From Rotaria macrura (lineage: Eukaryota > Rotifera > Eurotatoria > Philodinida > Philodinidae), in the NCBI GenBank assembly GCA_900239685.1, contig OENT01000127.1:1-64000 (forward strand): a stretch of 64,000 nucleotides of DNA, written 5' to 3'. The notes under the pieces are model-generated. The model was not told where the DNA came from. It searched no databases and saw only the letters and a program-made list of their open reading frames with translations. Of this stretch, positions 1-12,962 are shown one piece after another (within the stretch, counting starts at the first letter, position 1; each line of letters starts with the position of its first letter). Made by a program: the position numbers and the translations under genes.

Positions 1-856
1 GCTGATATAAGTAAAGTGTACATGTACATTTTGTTTTAGATTTCCATTGGAAACACTGTCTGGAATTGCTTAAGATTGAAGGGATAGTATCTATCGCCGT
101 TCTATGACGTATGTTGAAATACAATCTGTTTTTTCTATTTCACTAGTGAACTTGTTTTTGTTTTTTTCATGCGAAATACGGTCTCGAAAAAATAGAAGAA
201 AATTTTTCGCATCGTGGAGTATGTATAATTTTTTATCGTTATTGATTGGTCGATCTTATCCACCAACAAGAAAAAAATGACTGCCTCACCCAATTATTTA
301 CGTCGATCATCAACTGCGAACGCTTTATTTATTTGCTATGAGTAGTTTTCCCTTCTCCGTTTCTCGTCGAAGGCACTAAAAAAATATATAATATAACCGA
401 TTCAATTAGTTGATTCGTAAGAGCACATAGGAAAAGAAAAGAAAATATTTATCAGACACACATTTATTTTGTGTTGTTTTTTTTTCTGTGGGCCCAAAAG
501 AAGAAATATTCAAGTTAACGCTATTTTCATGGTATAAAAAGCAATAATTATAGACTTGCGAAGTAATAATTTTGTCATGTCGGACGAAAAAAAGAAAACT
601 TTTGAATATGTCATCCTAGTTATGATACTCGTTTTCTTTTTCTTTTTCTAGATTCTTTCATTTTTGTTTTCATTGTCTTATTGATTTTCTTTTCATTTGA
701 CATTTATCGTTAAAGAAATTCTATTGACATCGGTGATCATGAAATAAATCCAGTGAGATTTATGAAAACACATGTATCGCAATCGGTGAGATCAAAATAA
801 TTAAATCATGAAGGAAATTTTGATCGTTTCTGTTTTTCGTCGTGATTTTCATTTAG
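1..856. other. Non-coding stretch before first recognised exon
   Basis: I see no supported exon here. The sequence is AT-rich with poly-T/A runs and stops in all frames. The exon at 857 begins mid-codon (it needs two bases from an earlier exon), so this stretch is probably intron of the OXR1-like gene, and the true first exon probably lies upstream of the window. A short ATG-initiated reading near 577 was considered but has no phase-compatible donor. Confidence 0.5.
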
Positions 857-3800
857 AAGTACAACAGATCCTACTTCTAAACAATCATTAACAGCGACTG
901 TTTCATTGGATATTCCTCTAATGGCTACAACTAAAGATAACGATAGCCACTCTTCATCACAAGCATTGACAAAAACAACAGTTGTTGATTCACAGAATCT
1001 GTTGAATCCATCTGCAACAAATACAAGTAGGATAAGACGTGTGCCGATTACGCAAATAATTAAGAGTGAGTGCCTGAGAAAATCAGTCGATCAAATAGAT
1101 CTGTCATAGATTAAAACCTCTTGAATTTCTTAGTTTAATTTTTATGTATTGAAAAGCGTAAAAAGTTTGATTGATCTATCATATTTCTCTGAGCATTTGA
1201 TTCATTTCTTTTCCAATGGAACATACATTTTAACCTTATAAAATACCTTGATATTTTCATCAAAGTTAGAAATCGAAAAATCAAGTAATCTCATTTTTGT
1301 GACATATATTTGAATGGATAGATGAGTTTTTTCATAGGATACACTTCCTTGATTAACTCTTGTTCTCTTGCTTAAATATTTCTTTTTTAGGTGGATAGTA
1401 AAGCAACATATAGAATTACTCAACCAGATCTTTGATATATTTATTGTTTGCAAAAAGCAAAAGAGAATTGTTTTAAGGAACTGATTTTTTCAACAGAAAT
1501 TTACCATAAAAACTACGCTATTTCAATCTTGAATCGTGAAAAGTTCACTATTATCTCACACGTGCTTTCGTTCTATCTCTCTCTCTCTCTGTTCTTAATC
1601 AATATACAATCTAATATTGGTTAATGGGTATCTCTGCTGGAAAGGCTTTTCTATGAAAATTTGACGTTACAAATGCTCAACCATTTATTAGTGAAATTCT
1701 TTTCAATACTTTTTTTAGGATAAAACTTTGATAGAAAACATTTTTTAGTATCAAAATCAACTTCGAACCGTTAAAATCACGAACTATCGTTCTTGCTTCA
1801 CGTTAACACTAAATACGCCTGAGGTCTCCTTTGATAATTGTACAGTGACACATCAGTCATAGTAAAAGACGAGAAAGTATTAATCTGTCAAGAAAGCATA
1901 TTTTGCCATGAAAATCTCAAGATCTTTTACGAACATTCGAAAGAAACTTTTTATCAAACTTTACTAGAGCATATGAAAAACTGCTAAAACTATTAAATAT
2001 TTCTTTTGTTAGACATATTGATACTTGAAAACGTTCTTCCAACATCATCGAAATGTAATATGATTTTTTTATAAAGGATTCTGCTGTCTGGCAGTAGAAA
2101 TATTGTATTGAATCCAAAGTATATGAGATGATAGTCTTGTTGAAATTCTATTTCCGATGAAAATATCAAAACTTCTTTGATTACAATCAACGACACAAAA
2201 CTTAGACAACAATTATCTTTAGAAATTTTACGCATAGCTAGAACTCTAGATCCTTGACAATAGATGAAAAGAAGCATAAGAAGTTTTTGAAATAATTCTC
2301 GTTTGTAGATGTTTAAATCTATGTAATGTTCAACTTTAAACATATATTTTTCTCTAGATCGCGAGTCTAGACGTGGTCGAACAATTTGTCAACCAAAAGG
2401 GACAATAAGTTATACAGTACGAAATAGAAATTCAAATATACATGTTCATTGAGATTTTTCTATTTTAGGTTGGCAATAATGATACAATAGAGAAGATTGC
2501 TCTTTTCTTTGATTTGACACCGTCCGAATTACTTCATCTCAATAAATTGAATACACGTCTCGTGTTTCCTGGACAAGTAGATTTTTCTATATTTGTTCTT
2601 TATTTTCATCCGCATGTGATTATTATTTGTTCTCAGATACTCTATGTACCTGAGGAATCATATTCTAGTGACGATAAAAAGCCAGAGACGTTGAGTCCTT
2701 TGCCAACAATATCATCATCAATATTAACGAAACATAAAGACGAAGAAACCTTCGTTCTTACTGACCGTCGTTCATCAAGTGAATCTTCTTCGGCTACACA
2801 ACAAGATGTTGGCCAAATGGTTTGGTCAATGACACGACAAACAATACCGAAGCCAGGTCGTGCTCAAAGACTAAAAAGTCAACCAAGTACAGAAAGTGAA
2901 TCATCGGCACGAACTATAGAAGATCGTCTTAAAACACAAAAAGATGATAATCATACAGAATTTCGACACATACAAAAATCTTTATCTGTAGAAGAAAGTC
3001 AACAAATAGATGAAGAATGTTTACAACGTTTTATTAAACTTAATGTGAGACTTATGACTGACGATCATGTAAGTAAGATAATTAAAATAGGAAAAAAAGC
3101 AATAGAAGTTAAGGTGAGCTTTCTTCGTCCTCTTTTTACTTCATAAAAGAGATTTATCGGCATCAGTAGACACTGCATGTAAAAAGGATGTTTTCTTCAG
3201 CTCATTCATGTGCTAATAAAATGAATTAAAGTAATCATTAAAGCATCGACACCGGAATAATACTGACTGTCATATTTTGAAAAATCCTTCTTTATAACAT
3301 GCTTTCTTGAAATAGATTATTTACATTATATTTTTATTAGCTGAATTTTTATTTCTTTGAGATCATTGATTAGTTCACTGTAGCGCTTATCAATAGATTA
3401 GAACTCATCAAGTGTTTAAACTTGAAAAGCATGAATTTTATTTACTACGTTGCTTAATCCGTTCGAAGAAACACTAAATTCATTTTTTTCCTAGTATAGA
3501 AACTGAGAAATTAGCTGATTCTTCATATATCATGATATATCTTGACAATTCTCATATAAAAATATGATCGTCGCTGATTTTTAAGCCCAGATGAGCATGC
3601 GTTAAGTCAAATTCGACAGAATTTACTACTGATTAAATTTTGATAGTTCGCACATCTTCTTCAACAGTAAAGCAAAGTCAAATTTTGATTTTGAAAAAAT
3701 TGTCACTTCTTTGTTTTTTTCTTGTGCCAACAAAGAGGAAATACTGTCCTTTCCATCAGCAGAGTTAAAACAGTCTAATTTATCAAAAACTTTTGCTATG

Positions 3801-6800
3801 CTAAGTTTTAATTAGTTCACACAAAAATCATGTTAAAAAAAAGATACATCTAAAAGTCAGACTTTCTGATAGTTTTTTTTTCGCTGCTCGTCAAAATGTA
3901 CTCGCTCAGTACATGTCAAAAGTTTTTGATGAATTATTTTCCAAGAACTTTGTTTTATGATAGGATTGGAGCATTGCCTGAACGATTAATATCGTTTTTT
4001 AAATTTTACAGCTTTAGTGTTCATGAGATATTTTCGTAGACATCTATGTAAATAATTAATAGAAATGATTAAAAAGAAATGACTAGCTCATGTGGCTAAT
4101 TATTCACGACTTATGCAGCAAAGAAGAAAACAAATAGTGATTTATGTTCTACTGGATGATAATAAATTATTGATATCGTTGATTTTCAAAATAGCATCTA
4201 TATGGTATTCTAGAGGAAAAATTAACTTTTCCGGCATCATCTCTGTGTGAATTCTGATGAAGTTCAATTCATAGTACTACTTAGGAACGTTTTGTAAATA
4301 TTTCGTTCAACTTCTACACAAAATAAGCGTTAACTATGAAATAGATTATTGAGACGATCAAAGTTTTGTCGGAAACAACATTTTATCACGTATAATTATC
4401 GAAAAAAAACAACAGCTCCAAGTGAAAGATAAATAGAATGTTCTTAGCTAATCTAAATTAAGAATTTTTCACTAAATCAGACAGTGTAATCTATTACCAA
4501 TGATGGTTTTCTTTCTTCATCTAAACTGAAGCTTGGATCACAGTGGGAAAATCGCAATATGTAGTCATATCAAATTTCAATTCAATTTATGAAACGCTGT
4601 GTAATACTCACACTTTTAGAAAATGAGCAACTTTCAGATTTCGTTGAATTTAATAAAACTAAGAGAATATGGATAATGACTCCATTCCCACAATTTATCT
4701 AAACAGAGTTATTCACAGCATAGTAGAATACGACTTTCGACTGTAATCAAAAACTGAAAGTTCACACAAGAAATTTTCATGAAAAATTTCGCCCAACGAA
4801 AAGTCTTACCCTCATTAACATATGACAAAATAATAGCAGCGTACAATAAGAATACATGTATTCTTCATGAGATGTTACTTATCGAGTAAATGTTTTCTCG
4901 TCACGTTACTATAAACTAATAACATTTCGGTCACTCGAGATCTCAAGAAAAATAAGTATATTTGTTTGTGTTGAAACTTCTCGATGAATGCATATTCCAT
5001 ATGGTAACAATCGTCAGTCGAAATTTCAAATGAATAAATCTCGTCAGATTACGTACCTCATTCTAAACAGGGGCGTACAGACTGGCGGTGTGGGGGGGGG
5101 GCCGTAACGCCCCCCTGCTTTTGAAAATTTTGTGTACAAAGATTGAAAAAAGCTCTTTTCTGGGGACTATAGTTGCTGAATTGATATGAATAAAGACCTT
5201 ACGCCCCCCCCCCCCTGCTATCGAGACTTCGGTACAACCCTGACTCTAAATCATTTTAGAATCCCTCAAGTTTAGCTGATTGCAATGAAAAGCGGAATAG
5301 TGCTCGATAGAGTTACTCTTGTTACTTCATTTATCGAATAAATATCTGAATGAGTGTGTATTAAGTTAATGTCTACAATTCAAGGCTATTTGTTCGAACC
5401 GGTTCAATGTATGATCGATCTAAACATTAACATCTCATTTTATTCTGAAACTATTCTACAAAGAACGCATGAATTAATGATATAGATATATATATAGCGT
5501 TGGTATTGAATGGAAAAATGAAAGTAGAATCTAAATTTCCCTTCTCAAGCGAAAATAAATCAGTTTGTCATCACATGCGTATACATTGAGAGATTTTTTT
5601 CACTTTAGAAAAGTGTTAGTGGTACATTACTTGTTACGCCTAATGCAGTCATGTTTGATCCCGATGTTCTTGATCCATCGGTAAAAGAATATGGTATTGA
5701 TAAATATGGATTAATCATTCGGTTCGTTCGATTCTGTCCTTTTCGTTTCGTGTGAATTTTAATTTCTTCGTCGTTTTATTTCTATAGCATGGATTTACTT
5801 GCTGGTATTGCTTTATATGAAGATATAGTGACTTGTGAGCATGAACCCACATTACGGTAATAAAAGAAAAAATTAAACATATAGAAAGATATTCCGAGAA
5901 TTTTATTAGCGATGAAGAAAAACGAAAACTATCTGAATCAAAAAATATAACACATATGTCCGAATCTACGACAACATCATCGAACAATGATGAAGAACAG
6001 ATTCATGCTCTAATTTCATCATTATTAGATAAAATTGATAACGAACTTAATGTATCGATTGATTCATGTTCGATATCATTTAATACATCATCAAATATTC
6101 ATCGGGGCATATCATTAGACGATCGAATTCATACAAATGAAAATTTACTTCATTCACCTTCTGGTTCGAAACATTTTACTGGTATTTCAATTGATGATAA
6201 AGATTTATCAGGTAAATGAATACGTTTGTATTTTAATTTTTGTTCTTTCGATTTCAATTAAAAATTCGTTAAGAGTAAAAGTAATATCGAATCCGATGCA
6301 AGTAATAGATAGAGACACGTTCAAATGTTAGTTTTTCTAATTTCAAGCAAGAGAGAACAAAATCGATGCTTAGTCTGCAAATTATGCGTTGTCATTTGTT
6401 GTCATTTATAGAAGAATGTCATTTGAAAAACTGTGCGCCTGCTAATCAATTCAATAAACGTTTCGGTGAAATAGATAGTAAGATGAATTGAGAATTTTTC
6501 AATTAAAAATAATATTGTTCTTATCTATCTATTTTAAGAATTATTACAAAAGCAACACGATTTGTATGTAACACCACATCCCATTGAAGTTCCATATTAT
6601 TTATGTATAAGAACGAGTACACTAGTGAACAATATGGGATCGATACATGAAAAATTGAATCGAAAAAGTTTTGATAATGTCTATGGAAAAAAAGAACTCG
6701 AACATGAATATTGGTTTTCTGTGCCAAAAGAAAAGTAAGAATGAAAACTTTGAACAATTCAAATTTATTAGTCGTTTAGGCTTTTTTATTCTTTCCTAAA

Positions 6801-9800
6801 AACAGAAAAAAATATAGATTAGAGTATGTGAACAGCAATGTATATTGTTGAATTATATTTTATTAATTTGCCTGCAGGTAGAATTCTATTTTTTTTTTAC
6901 TTAGATTCTTCGTCACTATAACAGAAAGTCTCCGTCTTCCAAATATTAAAGTTTTTTTTGCAATCAGCGTCAAGTCAACGTACAGACTGTAATTCGCTGA
7001 GTGCAATCTGTGAATAAATCCTTGTCAATAGAAGATATAAATTGATCGGATATACAGCTTCTAGGAATCAGACATCATGTCATCACGATCACCTAGCTAG
7101 ACTATTTTTAAATAGAGACAAACAATAGAATGAAAATGAAAAATATTACTTGGACATGTTTCGCTGTTGTACCATGCATTAAATAACTGAGAGGACATAA
7201 CTTAGTTGATGCAGTATTCGAAACTGTATAGCTAGCATATGAACAATTTATCTTCTTTAGGAAATAGTAACCTGAATGTAGACAAAAAAAAGTACATTAC
7301 AGTTTATCGAATCTTTCATAGAATCTTCAATTTGTGATATATTCATATGATACATTGTGCAAGAAGAAATTAGGTAATTTTTCAAATTGATAATAGATTC
7401 TCACAAATACATGTTCGGCTAGAAATTTAAAAAAAAGCAAGAGAAAAAAAAGGACGTCGTTCATACACAGGATTTCCAGTAGAAAGGTAGTGTGCTCAAA
7501 AATTGGAATGATCTTCTCTACCATACATTTTCCCATACGCCGCTAATCTGTTGTTTTGAAGTGTTTTCTAATCTACGTCGAGTTGAACCTAGATAATACT
7601 AATCGATATGGACTACCATGAATAGGCTATTGTTTTCTTCAGAGCTCAGGTAAAAATTTATCAATACCTCTTTTATTGTTTTCATATTTAAAGATTAGAT
7701 CTTCTTAAATAGTTAATACATACTAATACTATTCCTATTTTCTATTTGTAGTTTACTAATATATGTATCGGTCTGCTTTTCTTAAAATAGCTTTTTATTA
7801 GTTTAACGATACCACAATTGGAAGTCTTGGTTAACATATGATTGCATTTACTCCACTTAAGATTCAAGTTGTGAGTCAATCTGATTTTAGTGAATTGTAT
7901 TGTGATGCAGATAATATTTTATGAGCCGATGTGATTCAGGATGAATCACCAGTAATCATTATTTCGAATAAGGAAGTCATCGGTTTTGATTATTCAAATG
8001 AATGAAACGTAATCAAGTTGTCAGAGATATTCCTCTCTCAAGTGAAATGTATTCATTAGACGAAACCAATACACATGCAAGAAGAAAGCACACACGATTT
8101 AATGATGTGATACAAATTACATTCAACGAGTTCCATATTTTCTTAGTTAATTTTTTATAATTAATCGAGACCTTTTTTCATGATTGCAACAGAATAGAAA
8201 GACAATATTGAACATGATTATTTTACATATAAACTTAGGTAGTAATCAGATTATATGAGACGTTCGAGGTACGATTGATTCATCATTATATTGCCTACAT
8301 GTATGTCCCTTGACTTTCCTTTGAAGTTTGCTTTTGACAGTTTCTAGAGAACGAACGACAGTCGTTTGATCTCAAGTTAAAAGACAGAGAACTATTTTAA
8401 TTACATAGCGATCCTCAAATATGTCTCAGTCTCTAACGACGTTTTCTTTCTGCTAAGGATAAAAAGAAGACACATGTCATACTATGAATTATGCTCGAGT
8501 TGATCGTGTAGGTTAATATCAGGTCATGTTTACTAGTGCTATTTGACAATATGTATCTTCGAAAGAAGTTGACAACAGATCAAAATTAGTTCTATCAGTA
8601 CGATACGAAAAGGAGATATTCAATTGAGTTTTAGAAATTCTTTTGAATACTTAACGTTGTTTCTATAAAATTATGATTTTTGACACACTGCACCTAAATG
8701 AATTCATGTTCTGATATAAGAGAAAGAAGTTGTGTTACCTCTCGGAAGTACGTGTCAAAGTTCTAAAAGGTGATTTGGCTCATGTTCAAATGTTATATGA
8801 TAGTTGAATGGTCTATGCTTTTTTCTAGCAACAGGTTCAATAAAAATGATCGAAAACCGAAGGAAATACAGACGAAATATTGATATTTGACAATCTACCT
8901 AAACTATCCGATAATAGATGTAAGTAGTTAGCTCTTGCAGTACGACAAGATATACGCATCGAATTTTTTTACGATATTCCATTGTTGGACCATTTCCACT
9001 GGTTCGTATGATTTCTATGAATCGATGCATGACAAATATCTGCATATCGAAGAGTAAAGATATTTTTTAAGAATATATTTTATTAAGAAAAGCTGTAAAA
9101 AATAATAAAAATATCATATTTGTAACGATTGAAAATATTTCTATGGAAATGTATACACGTTATTTCAAGACAGTTCCTAACTTGAATCGATGATTTGTCA
9201 TTATTTAAATTGTAAATATGTTTATGATTATTTGAAGTCAGGAGGAATGCAATCGTCAAATTGTATTCTAGAAGTGTCATATTATGTCGCATGAACTGTT
9301 TTCTCTGATAATCATACATCCTTCATAATTCGATGTGTAAAATTTTTAAACAATGATACGTAATAGATAAACAGAAATTCTATTATGAATGCACACATGT
9401 GCTTGAGAAGCTTCTAACTTTTTTCACTTTTTAGAATTGATCATCTCTACGCATTTTTTCTTCGTTGGAGTCCTGAGCGTTCTGCAGATGCATTATCGGA
9501 TGATAATCATCCCGATAATCATAGCATATCCTCAAATCAAGTTAATCGCCATTTATCACGTAGGCACTCAAAACAAAATGAAACCCCATCTGCTCAAGGA
9601 TTTGTGTTATTAGCTAATGAGGATCCAGAATTATCAGATGATTGCTTATATGCTATTAATAAAAATAATGCGGCCTCGACAAGTGCAACGACATTGGATA
9701 GTGATACTCCATCGAAAAAACAACATTATTTAAAAAGACAAAATACTTTATTAAAAGAATGGGAGGTAATAAATTCAATGGATTAACTTTTTTAAATAGA

Positions 9801-12731
9801 CACATTAAAACTAACGATATAGAAAAAGAAAACTTGGTGTTCTTATGTGTCTTCAATCAAAACAAAGACCTTGAAATGTCATTAGATGTTTGCTAATTTC
9901 ATATCGCAGTGAGATTCTAAAGTACTTCACTTCAAGGAACAGATTTCTTTAGCGACACGAAACAAACACACTTAATCTAGGTAATAGAAGAAAGAGAAAT
10001 ATCAGTTCATTATATTCATTAAGAGCCCTTTGAACAGGTGTCAATAGATTCAAAACTGCCGTGGTTTGGTAACAAGTTTACGGTTTAAATAGAATTAATT
10101 TTCTTTGGAAACGAGTAGAACTTGTGAACATAAAACATATAAGAGATTCGCCGACTATTGTTGGTTTAGATCAATGAAATTGATACTATGAATATTTCTT
10201 ATAATTTATCAATTGAGGAATATTCAACAAAAGACAAAATGAAATTTTCGGGACGGTACTGATATATTCTAGAGGGACGACATGATTTATTATGGTCTAT
10301 GAACTAATATAACGAAGGGATTTTTGAAAAGAAGTGTAACATTCTCTTCTGTGTCACACTAATATGTGTCAAGGCTTGTTAATAAAGTTTCTACATTGGA
10401 AAAGCAAGAACTGACAGAAGAAACGATTGCATTCCAGCCTCTTGCTAAACATTGCGTATTTAAATTATATGATACTAGATTGAAATAATAAGCATGAAGA
10501 CATGTTTTAGAATCCATCAATTTTCTTCTTCGTCTTTCTATTTCGGGAGAAATACAACACTCGTGTACGCCGTGGAATGCTTTTGAGCATTAGAAGCACT
10601 TCTGTTAATCAAGATGAGAAATCGATAGCTCAATGGAAAGAAAAGCATCTCGTAAATCAGTACATAAAGTTACACGTAGACAAAAAAATCCACCCCAAGA
10701 TATTTCTACTGATGAACAAAGTGTACTATGTAATTATGATGAAAGCCGTATCAAAAAGACATTTTCGCGACATTTTCAGTGTTAAGCTGGAAAAAGCACC
10801 GACATTGATACAATAATAATTTAGTCACGCACTTCACAAATTCTATCTATGTCGAACACAATTTTTGTCTCGTTTTTTTCTCTTCTTGTTTTACAATACA
10901 ATTATATGTTCTCTGTAGTGTAGTTTGTCAACGACGACTTGATAGCAGGATAAAAAATAACTCACTACTTCTTCTTACACGATTGGTGGAAACATAGTAA
11001 AAAAGAGAGAAACAGAAACATATTTTCTTTCTCGATACTCTCCCTTCACAATGAGTAGTTTTATAACTGCATTACTATAAACAAACGAATAAGTGATCCA
11101 ACGATGATTCGTACACTATCGAAAGCATTATCAAATACTTCTTCGTCTAATGATTCATCACCTACACTCTCACGTCGTCCTACATTACATTCGATGGCTA
11201 GATGTATATCAGATTCCAAAAAAGTTATTTTTGATCGAATTCCTCAACATCGACAAAAGTTCACACGTTTACGAAAACGTGCTAAAAGTCTTCTAGGATC
11301 ACCAATCAGTGATTGTAATCTCTTCGATAAAAATGACTCTATTGATGGGGTAGGAAAAATCAAAACTTATCTACTACTTAGATTTAGAATATCTGACAGA
11401 ATTAATGAGCAAATCATAGAATATAAATAAATTAACATATTATTATTTATTCATTTAGATCATCAGTGTCGACGAGATATATCGACGTATCAATGCAACA
11501 CAAACGAACAATACACGTGTACCTGATAGTGATATACCACCGCCGAAACTTCTTCAACCGTCGACACTTGTAGATGAAGAAAAATCGAAACACGTACGGA
11601 TAGAGATGAAAAAACACTTTGATAAAAATACATTCAATATGAAATTTTGTTTATTAAGATCTTGCAAGGGTTACCACCACGTGTGCATGGTCTTAATTGG
11701 CGAATGTTATTTAGTACAGATGCACATGGATTTAGTTTAAATCAATTGTATCGTCGATCAATGGAAGTTGATCAAGATTCACCATCCTTACTTCTGGTTA
11801 AAGATATTGAACAGAATGTAAAGAAAAACAAACATCATGAAAATACGATTGATGTAAATTTTCATTTGATTGATAGATATTTGGTGCCTATGTATCACAA
11901 CAACTAATGATTAGCGATGGCTTTTATGGGACTGGAGAAACGTTTCTTTTTACATTTTATCCACAATTTCGTGTAAGTCAATATTGAATATGTTTTAGTG
12001 AGTTAGATTTCTCATAATCACAACTAATACAACTATTATTTGTCTTTTCGAATAAATCTCGGCGATTTAATATCTAATCAGATTTGAAAAAGAAATGATG
12101 TATGTCTTCTGACAAATTAAATCCAAAAATATTATTACAAGGCTAGACTCTCTTTATAAATTGAATTATACTAGTATATGATTCGTTAGATTTGATTGTC
12201 TGAAAGAAAAAGAATGAACATATTGTATTCAAAATAATATTGTACAATTAAGATTCTATATAGCCAAGATGAAACATATACTGCCAGAATATTTTACATA
12301 GATAACATATCTGACAATATCTAAATTTATTCGATTCTTTCAAATCGTTCCAAATGATGTCAAATTAATTTCGAGAAAATAAAAAAAAATAGTTTTCTAA
12401 TACAAGATGAATTAGTATGTCGAATATTCGTACTATCTTTTAGGTATTTCATTGGACTGGAAATAATCAATTTTTTATCAAAGGTGATGTCAAAGCACTT
12501 GGCATTGGCTGCGGAGAGTATGTTAATAGCATCTTATATTTTTTCCCTTTTTGGTTTCTTGAAGGAATTATTATATTAATGTTATGTTCTAGAGGCAGTC
12601 ATGGTTTATGGTTGGATGCTGATTTATATCATGGTCGAACGTGTCCAAGTAAAACATTTAATAATACACGATTGACGTCGAAAGAGGATTTCATCATTGC
12701 AAGCATTGAAATCTGGACATTTATTGATTAG
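857..12731 (+). CDS. OXR1: OXR1/NCOA7-family TLDc protein (long form, 5' end missing)
   Basis: Eukaryotic oxidation-resistance protein. The family protects against oxidative stress, and TLDc proteins are known to bind the V-ATPase. Exons joined in phase: 857-1065, 2358-2416, 2469-2576, 2637-3113, 5609-5721, 5788-5856, 5889-6211, 6412-6477, 6539-6734, 9435-9765, 11459-11593, 11659-11817, 11877-11972, 12444-12517 and 12593-12731 (TAG). This gives about 850 residues, close to long OXR1. A LysM domain spans exons 2358-2637 (SYTVGNNDTIEKIALFF through PGQILYVPEE). A GRAM-like segment follows (SGTLLVTPNAVMFDP), then the family motif YWFSVPKEKIDHLYAFFLRW, a low-complexity linker, and a complete TLDc domain from 11459 (SDGFYGTGETFLFTFYP, GLWLDADLYHGR, IEIWTF at the C-terminus). 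The apparent frame change near 11640 is a 65-bp intron. The gene could equally be called NCOA7, since invertebrates usually have one ancestral copy. The N-terminal exon(s) are not in the window. Confidence 0.93.
5068..5242. mobile_element. hAT-like MITE (175 bp) in OXR1-like intron
   Basis: The element starts CAGGGGCGTAC and ends GTACAACCCTG, which are imperfect terminal inverted repeats of the CAGGG type. It is flanked by 8-bp direct repeats ATTCTAAA (5060-5067) and ACTCTAAA (5243-5250), one mismatch apart. CAGGG ends plus an 8-bp target duplication are typical of hAT elements. Inside are two homopolymer tracts, a G run near 5091-5102 and a C run near 5205-5218, and no ORF. It lies in the 2.5-kb intron 3114-5608. 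Confidence 0.65.
11104..11349 (+). CDS. Probable alternative first exon for a TLDc-only isoform
   Basis: This 82-codon open exon starts at ATG 11104, is rich in Ser and Arg/Lys (for example RRPTLHSMARC and KFTRLRKRAKSLLGS), and ends ...SIDG before a GTAGGA donor at 11350. Its phase is 0, exactly that of the long-form exon ending at 9765, so both can join the exon at 11459 (IISVDEIYRR). If used, it gives a short protein of about 300 residues: a new basic N-terminus plus the whole TLDc domain. Vertebrate NCOA7 has a comparable short isoform whose private first exon joins just before the corresponding IITVEE segment. It could also be a cassette exon, but no stronger in-phase acceptor is evident just upstream. 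A second, weaker candidate first exon starts at ATG 10633. Confidence 0.6.
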
Positions 12732-12876
12732 AATCGAATCAATTTAAAACAGTACTTTCATTATTCTTTTTGCGTTTTGTTTTTATATTTTTATCTCTCT
12801 GTTTATTCTTCTTTAATCGCGTCTAATGAACTAACGATAAAGCGACACTCTCACTGTGCATATGTACATGTATTAT

Positions 12877-12892
12877 ATATATATATATATGA
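12877..12892. repeat. (TA)n microsatellite
   Basis: Short run of alternating T and A in the 3' region of the OXR1-like gene, about 150 bp after its stop codon. A similar TA run occurs at about 14875-14888. Confidence 0.8.
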
Positions 12893-12956
12893 TTATTTAT
12901 GGAAAACATTTCCCGGTCATTTGATTTCCATTAAAAGCAAATTTTGACATAACTGC

Positions 12957-12962
12957 AATAAA
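12957..12962 (+). terminator. Candidate poly(A) signal of the OXR1-like gene
   Basis: An AATAAA hexamer lies 226 bp after the TAG stop at 12731 and is followed by A-rich sequence. It is plausible but not proved as the cleavage signal. Confidence 0.45.

Noticed and set aside
11590-11660. Apparent frameshift in the TLDc domain
   Set aside because: A clean 65-bp GTACGG...TTAAG intron (11594-11658) joins EKSKH to ILQGLPPR in frame, so the gene is not broken.
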